NCBI GenBank assembly: GCA_963790715.1
Contig: CAWBPN010000018.1
Location: 1,116,001-1,180,000, forward strand
Direction: 5' to 3'
Source of the DNA: DCFW01 sp963790715
GTDB taxonomy: Bacteria > Bacteroidota > Bacteroidia > Bacteroidales > Bacteroidaceae
DNA length: 64,000 bases
The position numbers and the translations under genes are program-made. Each line of letters begins with the position of its first letter. Position 1 is the first letter of the stretch. The notes beneath the pieces were generated by a model. It had not been told where the DNA came from and searched no databases. It saw only the letters and a list, made by a program, of their open reading frames with translations. Below, in pieces: positions 38,799 through 46,952 of the stretch.

Positions 38799-40250
38799 AT
38801 GAAACAGACAAAAATTGTAGCATCTATCAGCGATCTCAGATGTGATGTAGATTTTATCCGCCAATTATTTGAGGCCGGAATGAATGTAGTTAGGATGAAC
38901 ACTGCCCATGCCACAGCTGATGGCTTAAAGACAATTATCAAAAATACTCGTGCTGTTTCTCCTTATATCGGCATATTAATCGATACTAAAGGTCCCGAAG
39001 TACGTACCACCGGATGTGCTGCGCCGATACAATATAAGACCGGTGAAATGGTGAAAATTATAGGTAATCCCGGAATGGACACTACGCACGATATTATTTG
39101 CGTGTCATATCATGATTTTGTAAGAGATGTGTCTATTGGTGCCAATGTGTTGTTTGATGATGGCGCATTAGAAATGAAAGTGGTGAACAAGGATGAAGAT
39201 TATTTGGTTGTAGAAGTTCAGAACGATGGTGAACTCGGGTCTCACAAAAGCGTGAATGTTCCATCTGTACGCATAAATCTGCCTGCGCTGACAGAAAAAG
39301 ACAGAGCTAATATTCAATTGGCTATTGATGAAGACGTCGACTTTATAGCTCATTCTTTTGTGCGTAGCAAAGACGATGTGTTGACTATTCAAGAAATATT
39401 GGATGCCCATCATAGTGATATAAAGATTATATCAAAAATTGAAAACCAAGAGGGAGTTGATAATATAGATGAAATTATAGATGCGTCATACGGCATAATG
39501 ATTGCTCGTGGTGATTTGGGAATTGAGGTACCGATAAAGTGTATTCCAGGTATTCAACGCCAAATTATTCGTAAATGTATATTGGCAAAGAAACCGGTAA
39601 TCGTGGCTACTCAGATGCTTCATAGCATGATTAATAATCCGCGTCCTACACGTGCCGAAGTGACAGATATTGCTAATGCAATTTATTCCCGTACCGATAG
39701 TTTGATGCTTAGCGGGGAAACGGCTACCGGCAAGTATCCTGTTGAAGCTGTACGTACTATGGCTTCTATAGCCGAGCAGGCGGAAAATGATAGGTTTGTT
39801 GAAAATAATGATATTGCTATTCCTTTAAGCGAGCATCGTGATGTGACTGAGTTCTTGGCAAAGCAAGCTGTTGAAGCTACTGAGAGTTTGCCAATAAAAG
39901 CAATTATTACGGATAGTTATTCTGGACGGAGAGGACGTCTTTTGGCTGCTTTCCGTGGCCCGTATCCTGTAATGGCTATTTGTTACAAGGAACGTACAGC
40001 ACGTCTGTTAGCATTGAGTTATAGTGTTAAGGCTTTTTACCAACATGAACGTAGTAGTTCATCTGCGTATTTTTTTGCAGCCTTGCGAATGTTGATTCAC
40101 GAGCACTTTATTGGCAATGATGATATGATTGCGTATATGAGTAGTAGTTTCGGTGAAGGTAAGAGTTCAACATTTTTAGAAATTAATAAAGTAAGAGATA
40201 TATTTACAAAAGCAGATGAATATCATTTGCCTAACTTTGTTGATAAATGA
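38799..40250 (+). CDS. pyk: Pyruvate kinase
   Basis: Glycolytic enzyme that transfers phosphate from phosphoenolpyruvate to ADP, 483 residues. Landmarks are TKIVASISD at the N-terminus, GMNVVRMNTAHA, IGILIDTKGPEVRTT, the B-domain start (VLFDDGALEM), the active-site loop IISKIENQEGVDNIDEII, MIARGDLGIEVP and the signature PVIVATQMLHSMINNPRPTRAEVTDIANAI, then MLSGETATGKYPVEAV. The typical SxxNxG-like motif near the N-terminus is altered to MNTAHA, as in other Bacteroidales. It overlaps the next gene by 4 nt (ATGA), so they are translationally coupled. Confidence 0.95.
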   Translation: MKQTKIVASISDLRCDVDFIRQLFEAGMNVVRMNTAHATADGLKTIIKNTRAVSPYIGILIDTKGPEVRTTGCAAPIQYKTGEMVKIIGNPGMDTTHDIICVSYHDFVRDVSIGANVLFDDGALEMKVVNKDEDYLVVEVQNDGELGSHKSVNVPSVRINLPALTEKDRANIQLAIDEDVDFIAHSFVRSKDDVLTIQEILDAHHSDIKIISKIENQEGVDNIDEIIDASYGIMIARGDLGIEVPIKCIPGIQRQIIRKCILAKKPVIVATQMLHSMINNPRPTRAEVTDIANAIYSRTDSLMLSGETATGKYPVEAVRTMASIAEQAENDRFVENNDIAIPLSEHRDVTEFLAKQAVEATESLPIKAIITDSYSGRRGRLLAAFRGPYPVMAICYKERTARLLALSYSVKAFYQHERSSSSAYFFAALRMLIHEHFIGNDDMIAYMSSSFGEGKSSTFLEINKVRDIFTKADEYHLPNFVDK

Positions 40251-40885
40251 TCGCCGACAACGAACTTGAACAATATGTTTTGACACATATCGACGAAGAA
40301 GGTGATTACCTTTATCGGTTGTGGCGGGCTACAAATATAAATCTTTTACGTCCGCGAATGGCAAGCGGACATTTGCAGGGGCGAATGTTGAAGATGTTTG
40401 TAGAGATGATTTGTCCGAAAAATATATTGGAGATAGGTACATTTACAGGTTATTCTGCAATATGTATGGCCGAAGGATTAAAAGATGACGGATTGCTGTA
40501 CACGTTCGAGATAAATGATGAACAGGAAGATTTTACCCGTCCGTGGATAGAGAAGTCGACAGTGGCAGAAAGGATTAAGTTTATCATCGGCGATGCCATG
40601 CAGCTGGTTCCGAAAATGAATATGACATTCGATATGGTTTTCATTGACGGAGATAAGCGTAAGTATACCGATTATTTTGATATGGTAATAAAACAAACGC
40701 GTGAAGGGGGATTTATTTTGGCTGACAACACTTTGTGGGACGGACATGTAATAGACCCTGCTTACGACAGAGATCAGCAAACTATCGGCATACGCGCATT
40801 CAATGATATGATAGCCCGTGACAATAGTGTTGAAAAGGTTATACTGCCAATACGTGACGGACTTACAATAATAAGAAAAAAATAA
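40247..40885 (+). CDS. SAM-dependent O-methyltransferase (Methyltransf_3 family)
   Basis: Class I methyltransferase of 212 residues, similar in layout to caffeoyl-CoA / catechol O-methyltransferase-like bacterial proteins. The SAM-binding motif ILEIGTFTGYSAICMAEGL is clear, followed by LYTFEIND, IIGDAMQLVP, MVFIDGDKRKYTDYF (metal/substrate acidic residues) and ILADNTLWDGHV. No signal peptide, so cytoplasmic. Acceptor unknown. The gene sits between pyk and rbfA, 4-nt overlap on one side and 12 nt on the other, an arrangement I associate with Bacteroidales genomes. Confidence 0.9.
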   Translation: MIADNELEQYVLTHIDEEGDYLYRLWRATNINLLRPRMASGHLQGRMLKMFVEMICPKNILEIGTFTGYSAICMAEGLKDDGLLYTFEINDEQEDFTRPWIEKSTVAERIKFIIGDAMQLVPKMNMTFDMVFIDGDKRKYTDYFDMVIKQTREGGFILADNTLWDGHVIDPAYDRDQQTIGIRAFNDMIARDNSVEKVILPIRDGLTIIRKK

Positions 40886-40897
40886 AAAAGTAAAATT

Positions 40898-41233
40898 ATG
40901 GAGATAACACGACAAAATAAAATTGCACGGTTGATACAAAAGGAATTGAGTGATATATTTCAAAAACAAACACAATCAACCCATGGAATATTAGTCTCGG
41001 TAAGTGCCGTGCGAATCAGTCCCGATATGAGTGTGGTACGTGCTTATTTAAGCGTATTCCCTTCGGAAAAAGCTGATGATATATTGAAAAATATCAATGC
41101 AAACACTAAATCGATTCGTTATGAATTAGGTACACGCGTTAGGTTTCAATTGAGGATTATTCCCGAACTGAGATTCTTCCGTGACGATTCATTGGATTAC
41201 ATCGAAAATATTGATAAATTATTGAAGAAATGA
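40898..41233 (+). CDS. rbfA: 30S ribosome-binding factor A
   Basis: Late 30S subunit assembly factor with a KH-like fold, 111 residues. Family features: ITRQNKIARLIQKELSDIFQ at the N-terminus, ILVSVSAVRISPDMSVVRAYLSVFP and the C-terminal LRIIPELRFFRDDSLDYIENIDKLL. Length matches Bacteroidetes RbfA. It overlaps the following permease gene by 4 nt, which suggests translational coupling. Confidence 0.93.
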   Translation: MEITRQNKIARLIQKELSDIFQKQTQSTHGILVSVSAVRISPDMSVVRAYLSVFPSEKADDILKNINANTKSIRYELGTRVRFQLRIIPELRFFRDDSLDYIENIDKLLKK

Positions 41234-42468
41234 ACTTCCCGTTCTATATTGCCCGCCGTTATCTGATTAGTAAGAAAAGTCATAATGCGATAAATATTAT
41301 ATCTGCAATATCGGTGTGCGGTGTGGCATTGGCGACGTTCGCATTAGTGTGTACACTTAGCGTATTCAACGGCTTTCGTGGTATGGTGGCCGGTTTCTTT
41401 ACGGAGATTGACCCGCAATTGAAGATTATGCCGATTAAAGGTAAAGTGTTTGCCGACAATGATCCTCGAATACTAAAAGTTAAAGCCTTGCCTGATGTGG
41501 CAGTGTTTACTCGTTCGTTGGAAGATAATGCCTTGCTGCAATATAATGGGAAACAGGCAATGGCTATAATAAAAGGTGTCGACGATAATTTTGAACAGCT
41601 TACCCAAATAGACAGTATTTTATATGGAAACGGCAAATTCATGTTGGAGGATGCGAAGTGCGATTATGCTATTATGGGTATAGACTTGGTAAATCAATTG
41701 AACGCAGGTTTTAAATTCGCAAATTCTCTGGACGTATATGCTCCGAAACATGACGTTGATATAGATGTGACTAATCCGGCAACTTCATTTTCGTCGGAAA
41801 AATTATACTCTCCCGGTGTTGTGTTTGTGGTTAACCAACGAAAATATGACAGTCAGTATGTCATTACCAACTTGGCTTTTGCCCGCAGATTATTTGATTA
41901 TACAAATAATGAGGTAAGTGCTGTAGAGCTAAAACTCAAACCGAATGCCGATGTAAATAAAGTAAAGTCCAGGATTAAGCAAATAATGGGAAGCGGTTTT
42001 AATGTTTCCGACCGCTATGAACAACAATCAGATATATTCCGCATAATGAAAGTAGAGAAGCTTATCAGTTACGTCTTCCTTACATTTATCCTTTTGATAG
42101 CTTGTTTTAATATTATCGGTTCATTGAGTATGCTCATAATTGACAAGAAAAATGATGTGATTACATTGCGTAGTTTGGGTGCTAATGATAAGTTGATAGA
42201 GCGAATTTTTATGTTTGAAGGTCGAATGATATCCTTAGCCGGAGCCATTATTGGCGTAGTACTAGGTATATTGATTTGCTATTTGCAACAGAGGTACGGT
42301 TTAATTAAAATGGGAGGTGATAACAGTTCCAGTTTTGTAGTCGACGCTTATCCTGTTGTAGTGAAACTGGGAGATATCTTACTTATTTTTGTTACCGTGG
42401 TAGTTGTTGGCTTCCTTTCAGTATGGTATCCTGTACATTATTTATCCAAACGATTGTTGACGAAATAG
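41230..42468 (+). CDS. LolC/LolE-like ABC transporter permease (FtsX/MacB family)
   Basis: Inner-membrane protein of 412 residues with the four-helix FtsX/LolE layout: one N-terminal membrane span (INIISAISVCGVALATFALV), a large periplasmic region (about 50-265) and three C-terminal spans (YVFLTFILLIACFNIIGSL, MISLAGAIIGVVLGILICYL, LLIFVTVVVVGFLSVWYP). The N-terminal FYIARRYLISKKSHNAINIIS motif is typical of LolC/LolE. It probably works in lipoprotein release to the outer membrane, with an ATPase encoded elsewhere. It is the last gene of the aroQ-pyk operon. Confidence 0.88.
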   Translation: MNFPFYIARRYLISKKSHNAINIISAISVCGVALATFALVCTLSVFNGFRGMVAGFFTEIDPQLKIMPIKGKVFADNDPRILKVKALPDVAVFTRSLEDNALLQYNGKQAMAIIKGVDDNFEQLTQIDSILYGNGKFMLEDAKCDYAIMGIDLVNQLNAGFKFANSLDVYAPKHDVDIDVTNPATSFSSEKLYSPGVVFVVNQRKYDSQYVITNLAFARRLFDYTNNEVSAVELKLKPNADVNKVKSRIKQIMGSGFNVSDRYEQQSDIFRIMKVEKLISYVFLTFILLIACFNIIGSLSMLIIDKKNDVITLRSLGANDKLIERIFMFEGRMISLAGAIIGVVLGILICYLQQRYGLIKMGGDNSSSFVVDAYPVVVKLGDILLIFVTVVVVGFLSVWYPVHYLSKRLLTK

Positions 42469-42662
42469 ATATAAATTTGACTGTAAATATGAATTAAGTG
42501 AAAATAAGTAGTGATCTATTTTACGTATATCCTTTAATCTCTCGGAGAATGTTTTATCTTGACGCAGTGTTTGCCGTTAGAGCGCGACGTCCATTAAGAA
42601 TATCATTTAAGACGGTATGAGTGCATATTCCGGAGTTAAATATGCTCAAGAAGAAAATATTC

Positions 42663-45494
42663 CTATTTGTACGATATATTAGGAAGTTCACTTACCTTTC
42701 TGTCACTTACCACGGTGGTAAAAAGTTTCTTCATATTCATCAGACTAAGATTAAACGCAGGTTTAAAATTTGAGGAATGCATATATTCCAAGACACTATA
42801 AAAGAGTTGTCTTGCCTCAGGATATTGTACAAGTTTGTCAAGCGGTGACATACAAACCAGCAATCGCCCTTTGCCTACCCCCATTTCAAATATAAGTCCG
42901 AGTTTATGATTACGCTCGACATTATCAATTACTTGAACTATAGGTAAATACCCATCCGGCATATTATCAAGGATAAACGGATGGCTAGCTTTGATTACAG
43001 GAAACCACTGCCAGTCAGTATGACAATCAGTCGGGAATGAGTTGAATATCGGATATTCGGGATCTGTAAGAATTCCCAAGGTGCCGGGTGAAACAGGACA
43101 GTGATTATTTTCACATATAGTCTTGAACATCCGATAATTCCAATAATCAGTCTGAAAAAGTCCTCCGATCGTATTCATATCAGATTTTGGCACCAATAAC
43201 ACTCGTGCTCCTGAGATAAGTTTTTTCTCAATCTCCGTAGTTATTGAATCAGTAATAACTATACCTTTTGTCAATTGCCTAAGATTACAAAGTTCCGGAT
43301 ATACCCATAATGGATAACTATTGGCATAATCTGTACCATCAATAGAAAGTGATAACATCAGTTTTTCAGGTTTATCGACATCACTCAAGTCAACGGCTAT
43401 TTCTCCAACAGAAAATAGTCCGATGCTATCATTCGGTATTGAAATAGCACCTTCATGATACAACTTATTACTATCATTGGTGATACGCCACGATAAGGTC
43501 TTGTCCTGTAAGGCATTCTCACTATAGTTGGCTATTTTCACTGTTGCCCGCATTACTTCATTATTCGTATAGCAGAATTTCTTCATTAATAATAGTGGAA
43601 CAACCGGGCAACAGAATTGTCGGAATGCTTCAGGAGTAATAAACCCCTTGCTCTCCATAAACGCATTAAGGATACCTACATAAGAAGAACCCTGCCCCGG
43701 ATAGTCCTGAAGATCAAGCAGTTGAAAACCAGCCAGATCCTGTGTACGGAGATCCATTTCTATATCTGCCTTATAAAGTTCCACAACCCACAGCCCTGAA
43801 GCTTTATGAAAGTCAGAAGCCAGTTGCAACATCCCCACGTCTTTAAGCCGTTTACGAAATACTTCCATATTATACGGATAAAGTACTCCTGTATATTTCT
43901 TTATTTCATTAAAATCCGGATAACTCTGAAATTGTCCTGTCTCATGACTGATTACTGGAATAGAAGAAGCCTTCAAAGCTCCAGAAAAGTCCATGATTGT
44001 GTTGGGATAGGAATGGTTGATATATCCACCGTCATAAGCGTCAGCAAAAGAGAAGGAACCACGAATTTGGGTATTAAATTTATCGTTGTCCTCCTTACCG
44101 ATACGGCATGTAGTACAATAATCCATGTCAGGATCAATAGGCTTGTAACCTAAATAACCGTTAGATCCAAAAGTATACAGATGCCGGTCATCAGCCTTTC
44201 GGAAATCATCTACAAAATACTTCATCTCAGATAGATCACCACTTAGTTCATTGCCTAATGCAAACATCACAAATGAAGGATGATTCCCATAAGTTTTCAA
44301 GATATTCATTCCTTCTTTCTTCAAAAAGCGCATCAGACAAGTATCTTTTTTATCAAAATTCCCCCAGAAAGGCAACTCAGGTTGCAAATAAACACCCTCT
44401 ATATCCGCTGCCTCAAAGCATGCTTCAGGAGGGCACCAGGAATGAAAACGATAGTGGTTAATTCCATAAGTTTTAGCCGTACGGAAATATCTTAACCATG
44501 TCTCCACATCCATGGCGGCATGTCCAATGAGAGGAAATACACATGCATCATGCTTACCGCGCAAAAAAGTGGGATGTCCATTAACTATGAATTTATGGCT
44601 TCCAGCACGAAAATTCACCATTCCAAAATTCATACCCAATGAATCCACACCCGATATTTCCACATTAATATGATAGAGATCAGGATGGAACTCACTCCAA
44701 AAATGTTTATTCCGCAAAGGTATGATAATATTATCTATTACCCTATTCTCCCCGTTATAGGGTACAAATTTTATAGAATCCACCCCATAATCATTCTTAA
44801 TCAAGGGTGATAGTCTTAACATAATATGATTTTTGGGGGTAATCTTTCCAGAAAGAGACAAACTTACAGCTACCTGATTATCAACGGTATTAGGATCAAC
44901 TTTAATATTCACAATATGCAAAGGATTTACCGCTTCCAACTCTATTTTACCAATAATCCCATTCCAATTTGTTTGTGTGTCCTCAGAATAGGCATGTGAA
45001 CCATAAATTTGCTTAGGCACTCCACTTCCATTATCCACCCGAATAGCGATTGTATTATTGCCGGGATGCAAAAATGAAGTAAGATTATAAATTTGGGGTG
45101 TTAATATATTACTATTCTGTCCCGCATATTTACCATCTATATATATTTTCGTCGGTTTAGTGCGCTCCAGGAAAAGATATATCTGTTTCCTTTTCCAACT
45201 GTCCGGAATCTCAATGTCTTTTTTATACCATGCCTTTCCCACATAATAGAATAATCGGGTAAGATGCATGGTTTCATTCTTATCCATTGCCGGTGTACCT
45301 TTTCGGTTAGTATCAGTAGTACCCGGTAAATTTACATAGTCTGAAAAGGCTGTTCCTGATGTAATGGCAGAATCCGGATCCAGACAAAACTGCCAGATAC
45401 CTTGCAAATCAATATATTTCCTATAAGCATTAGAGGCATGAGATGGCAAGAAAGTAAATGCCATAAAAAATAGCAATAAAAAAGCATTCCTCAT
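42663..45494 (-). CDS. GH2-family beta-glycosidase (beta-galactosidase-like)
   Basis: Secreted retaining beta-glycosidase of about 943 residues. I place the start at the ATG at 45494 (MRNAFLLLFFMAFTFLPSHAS) because the extended frame to 45530 covers a -7 element. Parts in order: GH2 sugar-binding jelly roll (IDLQGIWQFCLDPDSA, AWYKKDIEIPDSWK, PTKIYIDGKYAG), Ig-like domain, TIM barrel (NGHPTFLRGKHDACVFP, YGINHYRFHSWCPPEAC) with acid/base E416 in ALGNELSG and nucleophile E518 in SHETGQF. The last 300 residues add beta modules and a region resembling an inactive glutamine-amidotransferase-like domain (VGKGRLLVCMSPLD). It stands alone, convergent with the LolE-like gene, and is not part of the PUL operon. 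Substrate unknown. Confidence 0.88.
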   Translation of the reverse strand: MRNAFLLLFFMAFTFLPSHASNAYRKYIDLQGIWQFCLDPDSAITSGTAFSDYVNLPGTTDTNRKGTPAMDKNETMHLTRLFYYVGKAWYKKDIEIPDSWKRKQIYLFLERTKPTKIYIDGKYAGQNSNILTPQIYNLTSFLHPGNNTIAIRVDNGSGVPKQIYGSHAYSEDTQTNWNGIIGKIELEAVNPLHIVNIKVDPNTVDNQVAVSLSLSGKITPKNHIMLRLSPLIKNDYGVDSIKFVPYNGENRVIDNIIIPLRNKHFWSEFHPDLYHINVEISGVDSLGMNFGMVNFRAGSHKFIVNGHPTFLRGKHDACVFPLIGHAAMDVETWLRYFRTAKTYGINHYRFHSWCPPEACFEAADIEGVYLQPELPFWGNFDKKDTCLMRFLKKEGMNILKTYGNHPSFVMFALGNELSGDLSEMKYFVDDFRKADDRHLYTFGSNGYLGYKPIDPDMDYCTTCRIGKEDNDKFNTQIRGSFSFADAYDGGYINHSYPNTIMDFSGALKASSIPVISHETGQFQSYPDFNEIKKYTGVLYPYNMEVFRKRLKDVGMLQLASDFHKASGLWVVELYKADIEMDLRTQDLAGFQLLDLQDYPGQGSSYVGILNAFMESKGFITPEAFRQFCCPVVPLLLMKKFCYTNNEVMRATVKIANYSENALQDKTLSWRITNDSNKLYHEGAISIPNDSIGLFSVGEIAVDLSDVDKPEKLMLSLSIDGTDYANSYPLWVYPELCNLRQLTKGIVITDSITTEIEKKLISGARVLLVPKSDMNTIGGLFQTDYWNYRMFKTICENNHCPVSPGTLGILTDPEYPIFNSFPTDCHTDWQWFPVIKASHPFILDNMPDGYLPIVQVIDNVERNHKLGLIFEMGVGKGRLLVCMSPLDKLVQYPEARQLFYSVLEYMHSSNFKPAFNLSLMNMKKLFTTVVSDRKVSELPNISYK

Positions 45495-45527
45495 GATTAG
45501 AATAATTGATAAAATTACTAGCTTATG

Positions 45528-45535
45528 CAAATGTA
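45528..45535 (-). promoter_or_regulatory. -7 element upstream of the GH2 gene
   Basis: Read on the minus strand this is TACATTTG, matching TAnnTTTG, 33 nt before the chosen ATG. No good TTG is seen at the -33 position. It supports a start at 45494 rather than 45530. Confidence 0.4.
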
Positions 45536-45781
45536 TAGAATTAATGTGAGAAAACGCTATTCACGCAAAAAAATTAATTCTCTATCCGTTTATTATTCCC
45601 ATTTCATTTTTGTCACAAAGAAGCCTATCACAAATTATTCATCTTTTATCAGATATTATTCTATGAAAGAAGAAGTCCTTTGGTATTATTTGGGGTTAGA
45701 AGGAAGTTATCCACGCTATTTATCCTGCCATATGCCAATTGACATATATACAAATTATAGTATTATTATAATGATTTGAAT

Positions 45782-46150
45782 TTATTTATCATCAATATTT
45801 GTAAGATGATTGATTTCGTTTAAGAAATCAATCATCTTTTTTTCTTCATTCTGCAAAAAGCTTAATTTTGCTTCGCCTAATTTGGTTAATGTGAAATACA
45901 TATGCCGTTTATCCTCTTTTCCCATTATTCTTTTGATGAATTTTTTGTCTTCAACCGATTTTATTATCTTTGAAGTGTTTGAAGGAGTCAGACCTAATGC
46001 TTCTGATAATTCCGTGGATGATAGTTTCTCGTTTTTTAAACTGCATAGCATCATACCTTCATTCAGACAAAGATCATATTTTAATTGGAAATATTCTTCA
46101 AGTTTTCTGATAGACCTATAAACGTCTCTTATTGTACAAAGTGCATTCAT
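45782..46150 (-). CDS. MarR-family transcriptional regulator
   Basis: Small winged-helix regulator of 122 residues, dimeric DNA-binding protein. The helix-turn-helix is LSSTELSEALGLTPSNTSKIIKSVEDKKFI, followed by the wing (RIMGKEDKRHMYFTLTKLGEAKL). N- and C-terminal helices would make the dimer interface. One N-terminal cysteine (MNALCTIRD) and another in the core (YDLCLNEGMMLC) could sense thiol stress, as in OhrR-type members, but this is inference. It lies 39 nt downstream of the thioredoxin gene on the same strand, likely one operon. Confidence 0.88.
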   Translation of the reverse strand: MNALCTIRDVYRSIRKLEEYFQLKYDLCLNEGMMLCSLKNEKLSSTELSEALGLTPSNTSKIIKSVEDKKFIKRIMGKEDKRHMYFTLTKLGEAKLSFLQNEEKKMIDFLNEINHLTNIDDK

Positions 46151-46189
46151 CTTACTTTTTATTTTGGGTGCAAAATTAAGTATAATGCT

Positions 46190-46684
46190 TTATTTCAGCA
46201 ATGAGTTATCAATAATTTTCTTTATTTCCGATTTTGGAAGCACGCCTTGCGTAATTTGCGGCTTACCTTTCATAGGTATGAATAACAGTGTGGGAATACT
46301 TTGTATACCGAATTCGGCAGCCAGAGATTCTTCTTCGTCAACATTAACCTTATAAATATATAATTTGCCGTCATACTCTTCAGCTAAATTTTCCATTGTG
46401 GGAGCCAAGGCTCTGCATGGTCCGCACCAGTCGGCATAAAAATCAACAATAGCAGGTTTGTCACCTAAATATTTCCATTCATTCGGACTTTGTTCGTAAT
46501 TGGCAACTTTTGCCAAAAACTCAGATGTTGTTAAATGTACAGTCTTCATTTTATTTACGTTTTTAGTTATTATATTCGATTTTTTACTCGTTTGTCCACT
46601 GCAAGCAGTGAATATTACTCCTGAAGCGATTAATATTAATCCCAATCGTTTTATTAAATTCAGATAATTGTTTAACGTCTTCAT
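46190..46684 (-). CDS. Thioredoxin-fold lipoprotein
   Basis: Thiol-disulfide oxidoreductase of about 164 residues anchored by a lipid. With the start at 46684 (MKTLNNYLNLIKRLGLILIA) there is a lipobox ending VIFTACSG. The thioredoxin domain carries the classic active site DFYADWCGPCRALAPTMENLAEEY and the cis-proline loop SIPTLLFIP. The extended frame to 46720 would cover a TATATTTG -7 element at 46717-46710. It is co-directional with the MarR gene and divergent from the CoA-disulfide-reductase-like fusion, which suggests shared thiol-stress control. Confidence 0.88.
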   Translation of the reverse strand: MKTLNNYLNLIKRLGLILIASGVIFTACSGQTSKKSNIITKNVNKMKTVHLTTSEFLAKVANYEQSPNEWKYLGDKPAIVDFYADWCGPCRALAPTMENLAEEYDGKLYIYKVNVDEEESLAAEFGIQSIPTLLFIPMKGKPQITQGVLPKSEIKKIIDNSLLK

Positions 46685-46709
46685 CTCATTTTTTTTATTT
46701 GTTTCGATG

Positions 46710-46717
46710 CAAATATA
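46710..46717 (-). promoter_or_regulatory. -7 element upstream of the thioredoxin gene
   Basis: On the minus strand it reads TATATTTG, 26 nt before the ATG at 46684. No clear TTG partner, so the call is weak, but it argues against the earlier in-frame start. Confidence 0.4.
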
Positions 46718-46952
46718 CATATAGTTTTCATAAGAAGTATTTTTCTATGGAAAATATTAATAAATAATAACAGTATAATATGCTAAGTGTTTGATAATAA
46801 TTATTTTTACGTGGAAAGTAGTTATTCTATTATACATTTGTATTTATGCTAATTTGATTATTTTCTTTTGGAAATTTGTTTTGTAGAGAGATAATATATA
46901 TATTTACAGCGTAATTAATTTTATCTCGAATAACAAACAAAATAATATAGAT

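Noticed and set aside
42469..42662. Possible small gene between the LolE-like and GH2 genes
   Set aside because: A 23-codon frame near 42550 has no recognisable features, and the region is a convergent intergenic spacer.
45525..45779. 84-residue plus-strand open frame upstream of GH2
   Set aside because: It lies in the AT-rich promoter region of the GH2 gene and shows no conserved features.
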